A stretch of 64,000 nucleotides of DNA, taken from positions 1 to 64,000 of the forward strand of contig DULR01000035.1 of assembly GCA_012840245.1 (NCBI GenBank), in the 5' to 3' direction. The DNA is from Clostridiaceae bacterium. GTDB lineage: Bacteria; Bacillota; Clostridia; DSM-8532. The position numbers were made by a program, and so were the translations under genes. The number at the start of each line of letters is the position of its first letter. Positions within the stretch are counted from its first letter, which is position 1. This document shows positions 49,931-58,750 of the stretch, piece after piece. The notes under the pieces are model-generated. The model was not told the DNA's origin. It worked only from the letters and a program-made list of their open reading frames with translations, and did not search any database.

Positions 49931-51181
49931 CTATATATATTCTCCGGGTATTGCCTGAATTCTTCTGATATCGCTTCCCGTTGGGTTCTGGTAAACCTTA
50001 AGGCCGAACTCAGGCACGACTGCGAGTATGTGGTCAAAAATGTCCGACTGTATTCCTTCATAATCCACCCATCTGGTCGTGTCGGCAAATGCATATATCT
50101 CGATTGGAAGGCCATGTTCGCCAGGCTGAAGCTGCCTTACCATCGTTGTCATGTTATGGTTGATGCGAGGATGGTTCTCCAGATATTTTTGGATATATGC
50201 TCTTAATGTACCGATATTGGTCATATGCCGTCCGTTGACGATGCTCGAAGGATCGATGCCATTTTCTTTGTTGTATCTTTCGATTTCCGCTGTTCGTTCT
50301 TCGATATATTCCCTGAGATACTGGATTTTTTTCAGTTTGGCCAGCATCTCGTCATCACAAAAACGAATGCTGGTCATATCGATATAGATGCAGCGTTTTA
50401 TTCTTCTTGCTCCGGCTTCCTGCATTCCTTTCCAGTTCTTGAACGATTCGGAGATCAAAGCATGGGGAGGTATGGTAACTATAGTTTTATCCCAGTTTTG
50501 AACTTTCACCGTATGCAGTGTTATTTCAATAACATCACCGTCAACTCCATGTGATGGCATTTCGATCCAATCGCCGATTTGGACCATGTTGTTGGTGGCA
50601 AGCTGGATACTGGCTACAAGACCCAGTATCGTGTTCTGGAAAATAAGCATAAGTACTGCAGTAGCTGCACCTAAACCACTGAGCAGCAATAATGGTGAGC
50701 GATCCAGTAATACGCTTACAATAATTATTGCTGCAGCAATCGTGAAAAATATCTTCACCACCTGAAGGTAGCCCTTGATAGGTCTCGCTCTGGAGATATC
50801 ATGCTGCCTGTATATGTCATCGACCGAATCCATGATCTTATATAAAGCCATCAATACCGCAAAGACTATATAGATAAATGCTATTCGCTTGATCCAGTCC
50901 GTTACTGGCGGAAAAAGCTCGGCTGATTCATGGATGATGATTGCCGGCAATATGCCTGCCATTCGCTCAAAGACTTTATTCTTTAAAAATACATCGTCCC
51001 ATTTGTTTCTGCTTTTTGAAATATAGGCCTTAAGCACTTTCAGCAGTACCTTTTTTATGATAACCATTGTGATAACGCATAGCGCAATAATCAGGAAAAC
51101 TGCTATTGCATTGGATAAATAAATGGACAGAACATCACTTAAACCATAGGCTAAGAACAGTTCCTTCAGATATTCAATCAT
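49931..51181 (-). CDS. MscS-family mechanosensitive channel (YbdG-like)
   Basis: A 416-residue membrane protein. About five hydrophobic segments occupy residues 20-190. The pore helix and following beta domain are of MscS type: GLGAATAVLMLIFQNTILGL then VASIQLATNNMVQIGDWIEM, VDGDVIEITLHTVKVQNWDK and TIVTIPPHALISESFKNW. A long cytoplasmic C-terminus (about 150 residues) as in YbdG/YnaI relatives follows. It probably acts as a safety valve in osmotic downshock. GGAGG precedes the ATG. Confidence 0.88.
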   Translation of the reverse strand: MIEYLKELFLAYGLSDVLSIYLSNAIAVFLIIALCVITMVIIKKVLLKVLKAYISKSRNKWDDVFLKNKVFERMAGILPAIIIHESAELFPPVTDWIKRIAFIYIVFAVLMALYKIMDSVDDIYRQHDISRARPIKGYLQVVKIFFTIAAAIIIVSVLLDRSPLLLLSGLGAATAVLMLIFQNTILGLVASIQLATNNMVQIGDWIEMPSHGVDGDVIEITLHTVKVQNWDKTIVTIPPHALISESFKNWKGMQEAGARRIKRCIYIDMTSIRFCDDEMLAKLKKIQYLREYIEERTAEIERYNKENGIDPSSIVNGRHMTNIGTLRAYIQKYLENHPRINHNMTTMVRQLQPGEHGLPIEIYAFADTTRWVDYEGIQSDIFDHILAVVPEFGLKVYQNPTGSDIRRIQAIPGEYI

Positions 51182-51311
51182 CTTTCATCCTCCGGCTCTT
51201 ATTTTCACTCTTTACCCTATGATATCATAAGACAAAGCTTTTTTCATATTTTACCCGATTCCACAAAATTAAGAGGCGACAGATACTCGGCCTGTCCTAA
51301 GTTTTCTCATT

Positions 51312-51321
51312 GTGGTACTAT
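51312..51321 (+). promoter_or_regulatory. Extended -10 promoter of SDR gene
   Basis: TGGTACTAT at 51313-51321 fits an extended -10 about 37 bases before the SDR start codon. The -35 is poor. Confidence 0.35.
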
Positions 51322-51357
51322 AAAAATAAAAAAAATATTGATAGGGTTGTGTGGATC

Positions 51358-52107
51358 ATGAGCTTTTCAAGTAAAACAGTCATAATAACCGGAGCAGGGA
51401 ACGGGATTGGAAAAGGGATCGCTATTCTTTATGCAGAAAAAGGAGCAAACGTCGTTGTTGCGGATATAGATTCAGAAGCAGGAGAGCAAACCGTGACGGT
51501 GATCAAAAAAAACGGTGGAAAAGCTGTTTTTGTGCCAACAGATGTAAGGCTGGAGGCAGATATCATTGACCTGATGAAGGTCACCATGGAGACATACGGT
51601 CGTATAGATATCCTGATAAACAATGCAGGGATCTCATATATGAAACCTTTTTATGATTTTACTGTGGAAGAATGGGACAATGTGATAAACACTAACTTAA
51701 GAAGCGTTTTCCTTTGCTCCCGCGAAGCCGCGAAGTATATGCGCAACAATAAGGAAGGCGGTTTCATCGTAAATATCGCCTCCACACGCGCTATAATGTC
51801 CGAACCCAATTCGGAAGCCTATGCCGCTTCAAAGGGAGGGATAGTTGCGCTCACCCATGCTCTTGCTGCCACCCTCAGTGAGGACAGGATAACTGTCAAT
51901 GCCATTTCCCCGGGCTGGATCGAAACCAGGGATTATGAAAATTTAAGAAGGATCGATCATGAACAGCACCTGTCAGGACGGGTGGGCAAACCCGATGATA
52001 TTGCCCGGGCCTGTATTTATATGACATCCAGGGAAAATGATTTTGTCACAGGCATCAATCTGGTTGTGGACGGCGGTATGACGAGAAAAATGATATACGT
52101 AGAGTAG
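51358..52107 (+). CDS. Short-chain dehydrogenase/reductase
   Basis: A 249-residue SDR of the classical type. NAD(P)-binding TGAGNGIGKGIA, Asp in VVVADID that favours NAD(H), NNAG, catalytic Ser in NIASTRA and YAASKGG (Tyr and Lys). The substrate is unknown; glucose dehydrogenase and 3-oxoacyl-ACP reductase relatives look alike. The ATG at 51358 gives the usual length. It ends three bases before the convergent kinase gene. Confidence 0.88.
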   Translation: MSFSSKTVIITGAGNGIGKGIAILYAEKGANVVVADIDSEAGEQTVTVIKKNGGKAVFVPTDVRLEADIIDLMKVTMETYGRIDILINNAGISYMKPFYDFTVEEWDNVINTNLRSVFLCSREAAKYMRNNKEGGFIVNIASTRAIMSEPNSEAYAASKGGIVALTHALAATLSEDRITVNAISPGWIETRDYENLRRIDHEQHLSGRVGKPDDIARACIYMTSRENDFVTGINLVVDGGMTRKMIYVE

Positions 52108-52110
52108 AGA

Positions 52111-53400
52111 TCAAGCTATCCTTAACAGGAACCAAAAAACGCTGCCTTTCCCTTCCTCGGATTCGACTCCGCACACACCTTCATGCATTTCGATTATTTT
52201 TTTGACGATGGATAACCCCAGGCCGGTCCCCATGATCGGCCTTTTATGTTTTTTATCGACCTTATAATACCGCTCCCATATATGCGGCAGATCCTTTTCA
52301 CTTATGCCTTCCCCGTGGTCTATTACCTCAACCTTCACAGTATTTTCCCGGACTATCTGCCTAACAATCACATCCTTTTGCTCACCACAATGTGTTATTG
52401 CGTTGAGCAAAAGATTATACAATGCCTGGGTTATTTTTAATTCATCAGCGAAAATTGCTATATCCTCGTCATACACAAAATCTATCCTGTAGCCCTCATG
52501 TCTGATGAGCTCATTCATGCGATTGACCGTGTTTCTCAGGCTTTCGGTAAGATTGTAGTATGTCTTGTTCAGCTTTGCCGCTCCAGATTCAAGGATAGAT
52601 ATATCGAGCATATCGTTTACAAGGGAAGTAAGGCGTCTGGTTTCATCCATGATGATCTGGCTCTGCTCCGGTGTCACTTCCTCGGGAAAATCGTGCATCA
52701 TTTCTGCATAGCTGTAAATAAATGAAAGCGGCGTCCTCAGATCATGGGAGATATTTGCTATAAGCTCTCGGCGCAGCCTGTCCACCTTGGACAGTTCCTC
52801 TGCTGCCGTATTTAAAGTGTCGGACAATTCTTTTATCTCAAGATAACCCGTACCATGGAACCTGGTATCATAGTTTCCTGTCGCCAGCGCCTTGGCGCTT
52901 TGATTTATCTGTACGATAGGACGGGATATACGCCTGGATATGACAATGGCAAGCAGGATCGCAAGAAACACCACTATGACTGTTATAATGATAAGCTGCA
53001 ACTGCAGTGTTGAGACAGTTGACTCGACAGGCGTTATCATGGCGTAAAAAGTAAGGGATAGCTTACTGCCTTTTTCAAGAGTATATTCGTGTACTTTTGT
53101 GATAGTCTCCATTCTGAGATTTCGTCTTCCGGGTGCAGGAGGAACAGGCGGAGAAAAGTCCTGTGTGGGCTTTACTGTTATTCCTTTGGTCATTTCAAGC
53201 TCAAAAAGGATATTTTTCAGCTCGGGACTGTCGATTTTTTTGCCCACCATGGCGATAGCTTTGTTTATCTCCATTTTGCGTACCAATTTATAGGTATCGC
53301 TCAATAACACCGTCTGAAAGATCCAAAGGATCCCAAGCAGCAAAATGCAGAAGCCCAACATGAAGATGAATATTTTCCATTGCAGTTTCAGTTTATCCAT
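52111..53400 (-). CDS. Sensor histidine kinase (HAMP, HisKA, HATPase)
   Basis: A 429-residue kinase. Two helices (about 10-32 and 132-154) flank an extracytoplasmic sensor of about 100 residues with a Pro-rich stretch (FSPPVPPAPGRRN). HAMP follows, then LIANISHDLRTPLSFIYSYA with the phospho-acceptor His, LYNLLLNAITHC (N box) and GTGLGLSIVKKIIEMHEG (G2). It overlaps the response regulator gene by eight bases. The nearby CotH/VTC operon on the same strand is a candidate target. Confidence 0.9.
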   Translation of the reverse strand: MDKLKLQWKIFIFMLGFCILLLGILWIFQTVLLSDTYKLVRKMEINKAIAMVGKKIDSPELKNILFELEMTKGITVKPTQDFSPPVPPAPGRRNLRMETITKVHEYTLEKGSKLSLTFYAMITPVESTVSTLQLQLIIITVIVVFLAILLAIVISRRISRPIVQINQSAKALATGNYDTRFHGTGYLEIKELSDTLNTAAEELSKVDRLRRELIANISHDLRTPLSFIYSYAEMMHDFPEEVTPEQSQIIMDETRRLTSLVNDMLDISILESGAAKLNKTYYNLTESLRNTVNRMNELIRHEGYRIDFVYDEDIAIFADELKITQALYNLLLNAITHCGEQKDVIVRQIVRENTVKVEVIDHGEGISEKDLPHIWERYYKVDKKHKRPIMGTGLGLSIVKKIIEMHEGVCGVESEEGKGSVFWFLLRIA

Positions 53401-54079
53401 CGAATCGGTACCCCAACCCGCGCAAGGTTTTTATAAAGTGAGCATAAGGTCCTAAAGATTTCCGCAAAAGTTTGATATGCGTGTCCAGAGTCCTGTCGTC
53501 GCCAAAATAGTCGAAGCCCCACACTTCAGACATGATCTTTTCCCTTGGCACAGCTATATTTTTGTTCCGTATCAGGAAAAACAACAGGTCATATTCCTTC
53601 GGGGACAGATCTGTCTCCACCCCGTCGATGAACACTTTATATGCGGTCATATCTGCCTTGAGCCCTTCCTTCTCAAAGATGATATGACCTTCCGCATCTG
53701 TCCCTGAAACCTTGCCTTTCTCGACTCTTCGCAGAATAGCATTGATCCTCAGCATGATCTCCTTGGAAGAAAAGGGCTTCACCACATAATCATCTATCCC
53801 GAGTTCGAATCCCAGGACCTTGTCATATTCCTCACCTCGGGCAGAGAGCATGATGACCGGGGTATCCGTAAATTTACGGATCTCCTTCACCGCCGAAAAA
53901 CCGTCCAACTCAGGCATCATGATATCCATGATGATGATGTCATAGCTGTTGTCACGGCAAAGCTGAACAGCCTCCATCCCATCCCCCGCTTCAGTGACCT
54001 CATGCCCTTCGAAAAGAGCATACCTCTTTATTACCGCCCGAAGTCCCGCTTCGTCATCGCAAATAAGAATTTTGGCCAT
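53393..54079 (-). CDS. OmpR-family response regulator
   Basis: A 228-residue regulator. Receiver: ILICDDEAGLRAV, DIIIMDIMMPELDG with the phospho-acceptor Asp, and DDYVVKPFSSKE with Lys. The winged helix has LSPKEYDLLFFLIRNKNIAV, REKIMSEVWGFDYFGDDRTL, DTHIKLLRKSLG and the usual ending LRGLGYRF. The ATG at 54079 gives a standard N-terminus; the longer frame adds twelve unlikely residues. It lies 100 bases after the CotH gene on the same strand. Confidence 0.9.
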   Translation of the reverse strand: MAKILICDDEAGLRAVIKRYALFEGHEVTEAGDGMEAVQLCRDNSYDIIIMDIMMPELDGFSAVKEIRKFTDTPVIMLSARGEEYDKVLGFELGIDDYVVKPFSSKEIMLRINAILRRVEKGKVSGTDAEGHIIFEKEGLKADMTAYKVFIDGVETDLSPKEYDLLFFLIRNKNIAVPREKIMSEVWGFDYFGDDRTLDTHIKLLRKSLGPYAHFIKTLRGLGYRFDG

Positions 54080-54181
54080 TCTGTTGTCATCCCTCTCCTG
54101 TATTTGCGAAATCATTCGTCAGTACAAAACCATTTTATAATATTATTATCGGAAATTACACCTGTTCTGGCTCTGCCGGCA

Positions 54182-56170
54182 TCAATAGTTTTTTTTATAT
54201 CGTGACGCAAATATAATGGCGGCAATCAGCACCAGCGTCAACGCTCCGGTCACAAACAGATTATTTACTTCTGACCTCTGAGAAGAAGGGGACCATACAG
54301 CAAGATCATTCCGGGAATTGGTGTTTTGCCTTCTCTGTCTCATTCCGCCTGCGTTAAAGGGAGGATCTGTCTGTTCATCACCTTGCTGATTGCCACCAAA
54401 GGGCCACCCACCAAATCCTCCGGGAAAGCCTGCGTTATTTCTGTTGCCTTCCCTTCCTCCCATCATACTTCCCAGGGCTGACAGATTCAGATCGCCTGCT
54501 GCTATCAGTTTATCCGGGTTCTTTCTTTGTCCATCTGTGGTGGACGGGACAGTTCCGTCAAGCTGGCCCTGCACGCTCAGTGCCCTGAGGTTCCCAAGCT
54601 TCATAAAGGCTGAAACAGCTGTTTTATACTCGTCATAAGTGCAAAATGCAGTAGGATCATTTTTTACATACTCTGAGATCAAAGCATCAAGCTTATTTAT
54701 CTTTTCATCAAACTTGCCGTTGGCAAAATAGTTGTCTGTCAGCTGCCGCAAATACTCGTGATATCTGTCCCTGTATTCGGGATTGGACAGTAATTTGTCT
54801 ATAAGAGGGCGACTTGACATCTCGACACCGCTTACAGGTGTATCTATAGGGAAGTTTATCACTGATGAGGTATTGCTGTTTTGGAAACCGCCCCACGCCA
54901 GATTGTAATCCCACGGCAGGATGGTTATTTGGCCATTGCGCTCATAAATATAGTAATTCTGCGCCATGCCGGAGCTGTAGCTGTCCAGATTCACCACATA
55001 AGTATGTGCAGCCAGATAACGAAGGATCTTGTCAACATCAAAGTATGTTTCCAGGTCATTTCCCTCAGAAAGGGCTTTGATTGCTTTCACGACTCGTTTG
55101 AAATCTCTCTCTGTTCCTTTTCCGACCACATTGTTGAAGATGGCTCTGTAGCTGTCGCTGTTATCATCGATATATTCAAGGCTGCCTCCCGAACCTCCTC
55201 TTCTGCCTATATTACCTCTGAGTGTATTTTCACCGTCATTATTTCTCCCGAAAGGTCCCTGAGGTAAGTTATTCTGCCAGTCCGGCATCAATCCGGGGTT
55301 CCGGCCTTCAGGCATAGTTTCAGGATCCCAGCCTTCAGGCATGGCCGGAAAGTTTTGGCTGTCGGGAAAAAACGGAAAATCTGGTCTGTCAGAAACATTC
55401 GGATCCTGTCTTCCCGGCATGGCCGGAAAGAACTGTCTGCCCGGCATATCCGAAGGGACTTGCCTGTCTGATATTTCCGGAGGTCGCCAGTCCGGCATTG
55501 CAGGAATAGCGCCTTCTTGCTGCTCTCCCCTGTTCCAGCCTATATCCATGCTTTTCACATTATAGAGCATCCCCGATGTATCACCGAAAACACGCTGCTC
55601 ATAACTGTCATTGTAAAGTTCCACAGCAAGGTACAATCCCCAGTTCTCACCATTGACCTTTATATATGCAAAACCGAAATATGGCGCATCTACACCCGCT
55701 TCACGCATAAGATCATAGGAGATATACTCCTTCATATAAGTATTGTCTCCAAGCATATTGTTGAGCACAAAGCTTTCCAGACCGAAGCATGTCTGACCGT
55801 CAATATACTCATCGAACTGCAGGCGAAAGCTATACCGGTCGCTGTTGGAATTTGCCACCTGGGACAAGCTTGAGTTTCCCTTGGGCCGGATCCCTATGTT
55901 CTGAAACTTCACACCGTTCACCACCACATCGGCCATTATGAACTGCTCACTCATAGCATTGTCCAGCATGTTTCGCCATTGGGTTTCATCTGCAAAGATC
56001 TCTATGGAAATGATATCTGTACCGAAGATCCTGGTCGCGTATTCTGGTTCGGTTTTTGTACCGCCGCTTTCTCCCAGCTTTCTCCCGGCTGTTACAAGCA
56101 CAGCACTCACTATCAGGGCGAAAACCACAGCCACCGCGATGATTATGTTTACATTCTTGCTTTGAATCAT
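54182..56170 (-). CDS. cotH: CotH-like kinase, membrane-anchored
   Basis: A 662-residue protein. It has an N-terminal membrane helix (about 8-28), a CotH domain with IGIRPKGNSSLSQVANSNSD and a C-terminal helix (VTGALTLVLIAAIIFASRYK). The kinase signature ILPWDYNLAWGGF lies near residue 420. Between the two halves of the CotH domain is a Pro/Met-rich insert (about 215-315) built from MPGRQ, MPEG and MPDW units. A second Gly/Asn/Pro-rich tract follows near 575-625. CotH proteins are protein kinases; those with DUF4956 and VTC neighbours form a recurring surface system. It is the third gene of that operon. Confidence 0.88.
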   Translation of the reverse strand: MIQSKNVNIIIAVAVVFALIVSAVLVTAGRKLGESGGTKTEPEYATRIFGTDIISIEIFADETQWRNMLDNAMSEQFIMADVVVNGVKFQNIGIRPKGNSSLSQVANSNSDRYSFRLQFDEYIDGQTCFGLESFVLNNMLGDNTYMKEYISYDLMREAGVDAPYFGFAYIKVNGENWGLYLAVELYNDSYEQRVFGDTSGMLYNVKSMDIGWNRGEQQEGAIPAMPDWRPPEISDRQVPSDMPGRQFFPAMPGRQDPNVSDRPDFPFFPDSQNFPAMPEGWDPETMPEGRNPGLMPDWQNNLPQGPFGRNNDGENTLRGNIGRRGGSGGSLEYIDDNSDSYRAIFNNVVGKGTERDFKRVVKAIKALSEGNDLETYFDVDKILRYLAAHTYVVNLDSYSSGMAQNYYIYERNGQITILPWDYNLAWGGFQNSNTSSVINFPIDTPVSGVEMSSRPLIDKLLSNPEYRDRYHEYLRQLTDNYFANGKFDEKINKLDALISEYVKNDPTAFCTYDEYKTAVSAFMKLGNLRALSVQGQLDGTVPSTTDGQRKNPDKLIAAGDLNLSALGSMMGGREGNRNNAGFPGGFGGWPFGGNQQGDEQTDPPFNAGGMRQRRQNTNSRNDLAVWSPSSQRSEVNNLFVTGALTLVLIAAIIFASRYKKNY

Positions 56171-56194
56171 GCTTACACCCCGATTTACCCTTAA

Positions 56195-56866
56195 TCAGGC
56201 TGCATATTCGCCATTGTAGCTCACAAGGCATGCGTTGTTTACATCGCTGATACGGAGAAGCTCATTCAGAAGACTTGCAGACATATCGGCAAGACGCACT
56301 TCAACAGTAAGCTCAATACCATTTTGCGAGACAGTTTTTGATTTGATCAGGCTTTTCTTCGTCTTTTCTCTTATCAGTTCCATACATTCATGTTCAGCCT
56401 TGTCGCTTTTCAGGTTCAGTACTATGATATATGGCGTGTCGCTGCTTTTTCTGTTCACAAAGATAAGCAGCATAATACCGATCACGACTGACCCGATGAT
56501 TCCCAGAGGTATAAGCCCTGCCCCAATGACAATGCCGGCGGAAATAGCCCAAAACAGGAATGCGATATCCAATGGTTCCTTGACGGCTGTCCTGAAACGG
56601 ACGATCGACAATGCACCTACCATGCCGAGGGACAAAACAAGGTTCGATGTCACTGCAAGAATGATAAGCGTCGTGATCATGGTCATGGCCATAATGGAAA
56701 CCCCAAATGAAGCAGAATACATGACTCCCGTGAAGGTCTTCTTATACACAAAGAAAATAAAGAGCCCTATGGCAAAGGCAAGTATCATTGCTAGCGTAAC
56801 ATCAAGAATCGAAAACTCCGCTGCCTTTTCAAGAAAACTGGATTTGAAAACGTCTCTGAATGTCAT
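56195..56866 (-). CDS. DUF4956 membrane protein
   Basis: A 223-residue protein with four membrane helices in the first 150 residues (LDVTLAMILAFAIGLFIFFV, YSASFGVSIMAMTMITTLII, LSLGMVGALSIVRFRTAVKE and then DIAFLFWAISAGIVIGAGLI). The VGALSIVRFRTAVKEP loop is a strong DUF4956 marker. The C-terminal cytoplasmic domain is about 75 residues. The function is unknown; it regularly neighbours VTC-type and CotH genes, as here. AGGAGG precedes the ATG. Confidence 0.87.
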   Translation of the reverse strand: MTFRDVFKSSFLEKAAEFSILDVTLAMILAFAIGLFIFFVYKKTFTGVMYSASFGVSIMAMTMITTLIILAVTSNLVLSLGMVGALSIVRFRTAVKEPLDIAFLFWAISAGIVIGAGLIPLGIIGSVVIGIMLLIFVNRKSSDTPYIIVLNLKSDKAEHECMELIREKTKKSLIKSKTVSQNGIELTVEVRLADMSASLLNELLRISDVNNACLVSYNGEYAA

Positions 56867-56892
56867 CTTAAATTCCTCCTGTACATTTATCT

Positions 56893-57570
56893 TTATATAA
56901 ACCTCGTTGCAGTATATTTTGAAAAGGCTGTGCTCCTTCTTCCTGAAAGAGATACCACGCCTCTGATGACCTCAGGCAGAAAATTGTCATATTTAACTTC
57001 AAGGATGTATATTCCCCCGACTGGTATGGGAACAGGTTGGGGATCCAAAAAATCATATATATTAAGACTTGTTCGAATATCGTAATCCATAGTTATCCTT
57101 ACATTCCCCGCGGAGTAAATATAAGCCTCACGCATATAATCGACTATGCTCTTCGGTCTGAGCTGCTGGTAGTGCATTTTGGCATACAACTCCAGACAGA
57201 GCGGATCATCCTTTTCCCTCAAAACAGCCAGGTCACCGTCAAGAAGACGTCTGCACTCCTGCTCGGTCAGAATGCAGCTTTCCTTATAACTGATGCTGTT
57301 TTTCTTGCTCTTCTTTTCAAGACGGATAAAGGATGGATCGTTATTGTAAAGACGGAGGCGGAATTTTTCCCGGTCGTTTACGCCGTTTATCTTTTCCTTA
57401 AGCACTTTATCGTTATAGTTGTCAAGATAAAGGCTTTTGACCCTATAACCATTTCCTGTTTTGGAGTTTTCATCGGGACGGGTCACAAACGGAAGTCTTG
57501 ACCTGATCTCTATAACATCGGCATAGTTGATGAAGTGTTTCAGTTCATGTCTGCCCTGGGATCTCTGCAT
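56893..57570 (-). CDS. VTC-domain polyphosphate polymerase-like protein
   Basis: About 225 residues with a VTC/CYTH-like tunnel fold: RHELKHFINYADVIEIRSRL, VKSLYLDNYNDKVLKEKING, REKFRLRLYNN (alternating basic residues), FIRLEKKSKKN and ITMDYDIRTS. The C-terminal YILEVKYDNFLPEVIRGVVS carries the conserved Glu and Lys. VTC domains make polyphosphate from ATP in eukaryotes; bacterial members are inferred to do so. I chose the ATG at 57570 with GGGGGTGG upstream. It is the first gene of the operon with DUF4956 and CotH. Confidence 0.85.
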   Translation of the reverse strand: MQRSQGRHELKHFINYADVIEIRSRLPFVTRPDENSKTGNGYRVKSLYLDNYNDKVLKEKINGVNDREKFRLRLYNNDPSFIRLEKKSKKNSISYKESCILTEQECRRLLDGDLAVLREKDDPLCLELYAKMHYQQLRPKSIVDYMREAYIYSAGNVRITMDYDIRTSLNIYDFLDPQPVPIPVGGIYILEVKYDNFLPEVIRGVVSLSGRRSTAFSKYTATRFI

Positions 57571-57661
57571 CCTCACCACCCCCTGCATTCGTAGTAATTA
57601 AATTCTAATCCCTAAAACTGAAACGCAAATGTATCCTATGTGAATTCTATCTGAACAATAT

Positions 57662-57698
57662 AAAAATCTGCCACACAAGTCAAACCTTGTGGCAGATC
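57662..57698 (-). terminator. Terminator of the 5'-nucleotidase gene
   Basis: ATCTGCCACA and its complement form a stem of about 13 bp with a one-base bulge and a 6-base loop, followed on the minus strand by TTTTT. Confidence 0.8.
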
Positions 57699-57765
57699 AT
57701 TGATCATGCGATGTCTAGTTTGATGACAACCAATGAGGAATCCCCGAACATACCTTTTTTATCAC

Positions 57766-58680
57766 TCATCCTGTGATTTCTTGTTTTTTATATGGCACTC
57801 TTGCCGAGGGCACAAGCCTTGAAGCCGGATCCACATGGATCGGCTGGTCATCAAAAAAGATATGCGCGCCGAATGCTTTAAGCACCTCGCTCTTTTCTAC
57901 TCCTCCCAGAAAGAAAGCTTCATCGATACGCACATTCCATTCTCTGAGCGTCCGAATAACTCTTTCATGGGCAGGGGCATTGCGTGCCGTTACCAAAGCC
58001 GTTCTGATCGGAGCCTTATCCTTGGGGAACTCTTTCTGCAGATACGATATTGTTTTCAGTAATTTGGCAAAAGGACCTTCAGGTAATGGTTTACGTGCAT
58101 TTATCTTTTCGTGCTCAATAAATGCTTCCAAACCATGCTCCTGATATATGCGCTCTGATTCGTCCGAAAACAAAACCGCATCCCCGTCAAAAGCGATCCT
58201 TATCTGATCGATTTCTTTTTGCGGGTCAACAGGAAATTCCGGATGAGTACATATGATACCTGCTGCAAATCCGGCATTGATTGCCTCCTGGACATCGCTT
58301 TCGTTGGCTGAGAGAAACAAATCCACATTAAACGCAGATAAGTAAGGTGCTATACCTTCTCCTCCCGAAAGCGCAGCACGTGTTATATCCAGACCATAGT
58401 ACTCGATGGAATTGAATATTCTAAGACTGGTATCAGCGCTGTTTCGCGACATGATGATTATTTCGGTTTTCCTTTCTGAAACAAGTGAATTGATACGAAG
58501 AAGCGCCTTAACCAGTTGAAATCCTGTTCCTGGCCTCAATATGTCATTCTCATGCTCAAGCTGATAATCTATGTACTCCTGTAATCCTTTTTCTTCAAAA
58601 ATCCTGTTTTCCTCTTCAAGATCGAACAGCGCTCTTGAAGATATTCCAACGACCAGATAATCTTTCAAGCTGAGAGGCAT
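57766..58680 (-). CDS. 5'-nucleotidase, NT5C1-like (PF06189)
   Basis: About 304 residues. Family landmarks: DYLVVGISSRALFDLEEENR, the TEIIIMSRNSADTSLRIFNS block, GLDITRAALSGGEGIAPYLS, IAFDGDAVLFSDESERIYQE (HAD-type Asp residues) and AFFLGGVEKSEVLKAFGAHI then FFDDQ. These enzymes remove phosphate from nucleoside 5'-monophosphates in the cytoplasm. I chose the ATG at 58680 (AAAGG upstream). It stands alone with its own terminator. Confidence 0.87.
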   Translation of the reverse strand: MPLSLKDYLVVGISSRALFDLEEENRIFEEKGLQEYIDYQLEHENDILRPGTGFQLVKALLRINSLVSERKTEIIIMSRNSADTSLRIFNSIEYYGLDITRAALSGGEGIAPYLSAFNVDLFLSANESDVQEAINAGFAAGIICTHPEFPVDPQKEIDQIRIAFDGDAVLFSDESERIYQEHGLEAFIEHEKINARKPLPEGPFAKLLKTISYLQKEFPKDKAPIRTALVTARNAPAHERVIRTLREWNVRIDEAFFLGGVEKSEVLKAFGAHIFFDDQPIHVDPASRLVPSARVPYKKQEITG

Positions 58681-58750
58681 ATGTTTCTGTCCTTTCGTAA
58701 ATATCAAAAACAGTCAATAGTATTATAACATTGACTGCGCTTTTTTTCCG

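Noticed and set aside
56235..56900. Plus-strand 221-codon open frame opposite the DUF4956 gene
   Set aside because: It is the mirror frame of a membrane protein with clear family motifs and a good start; nothing supports an antisense gene.
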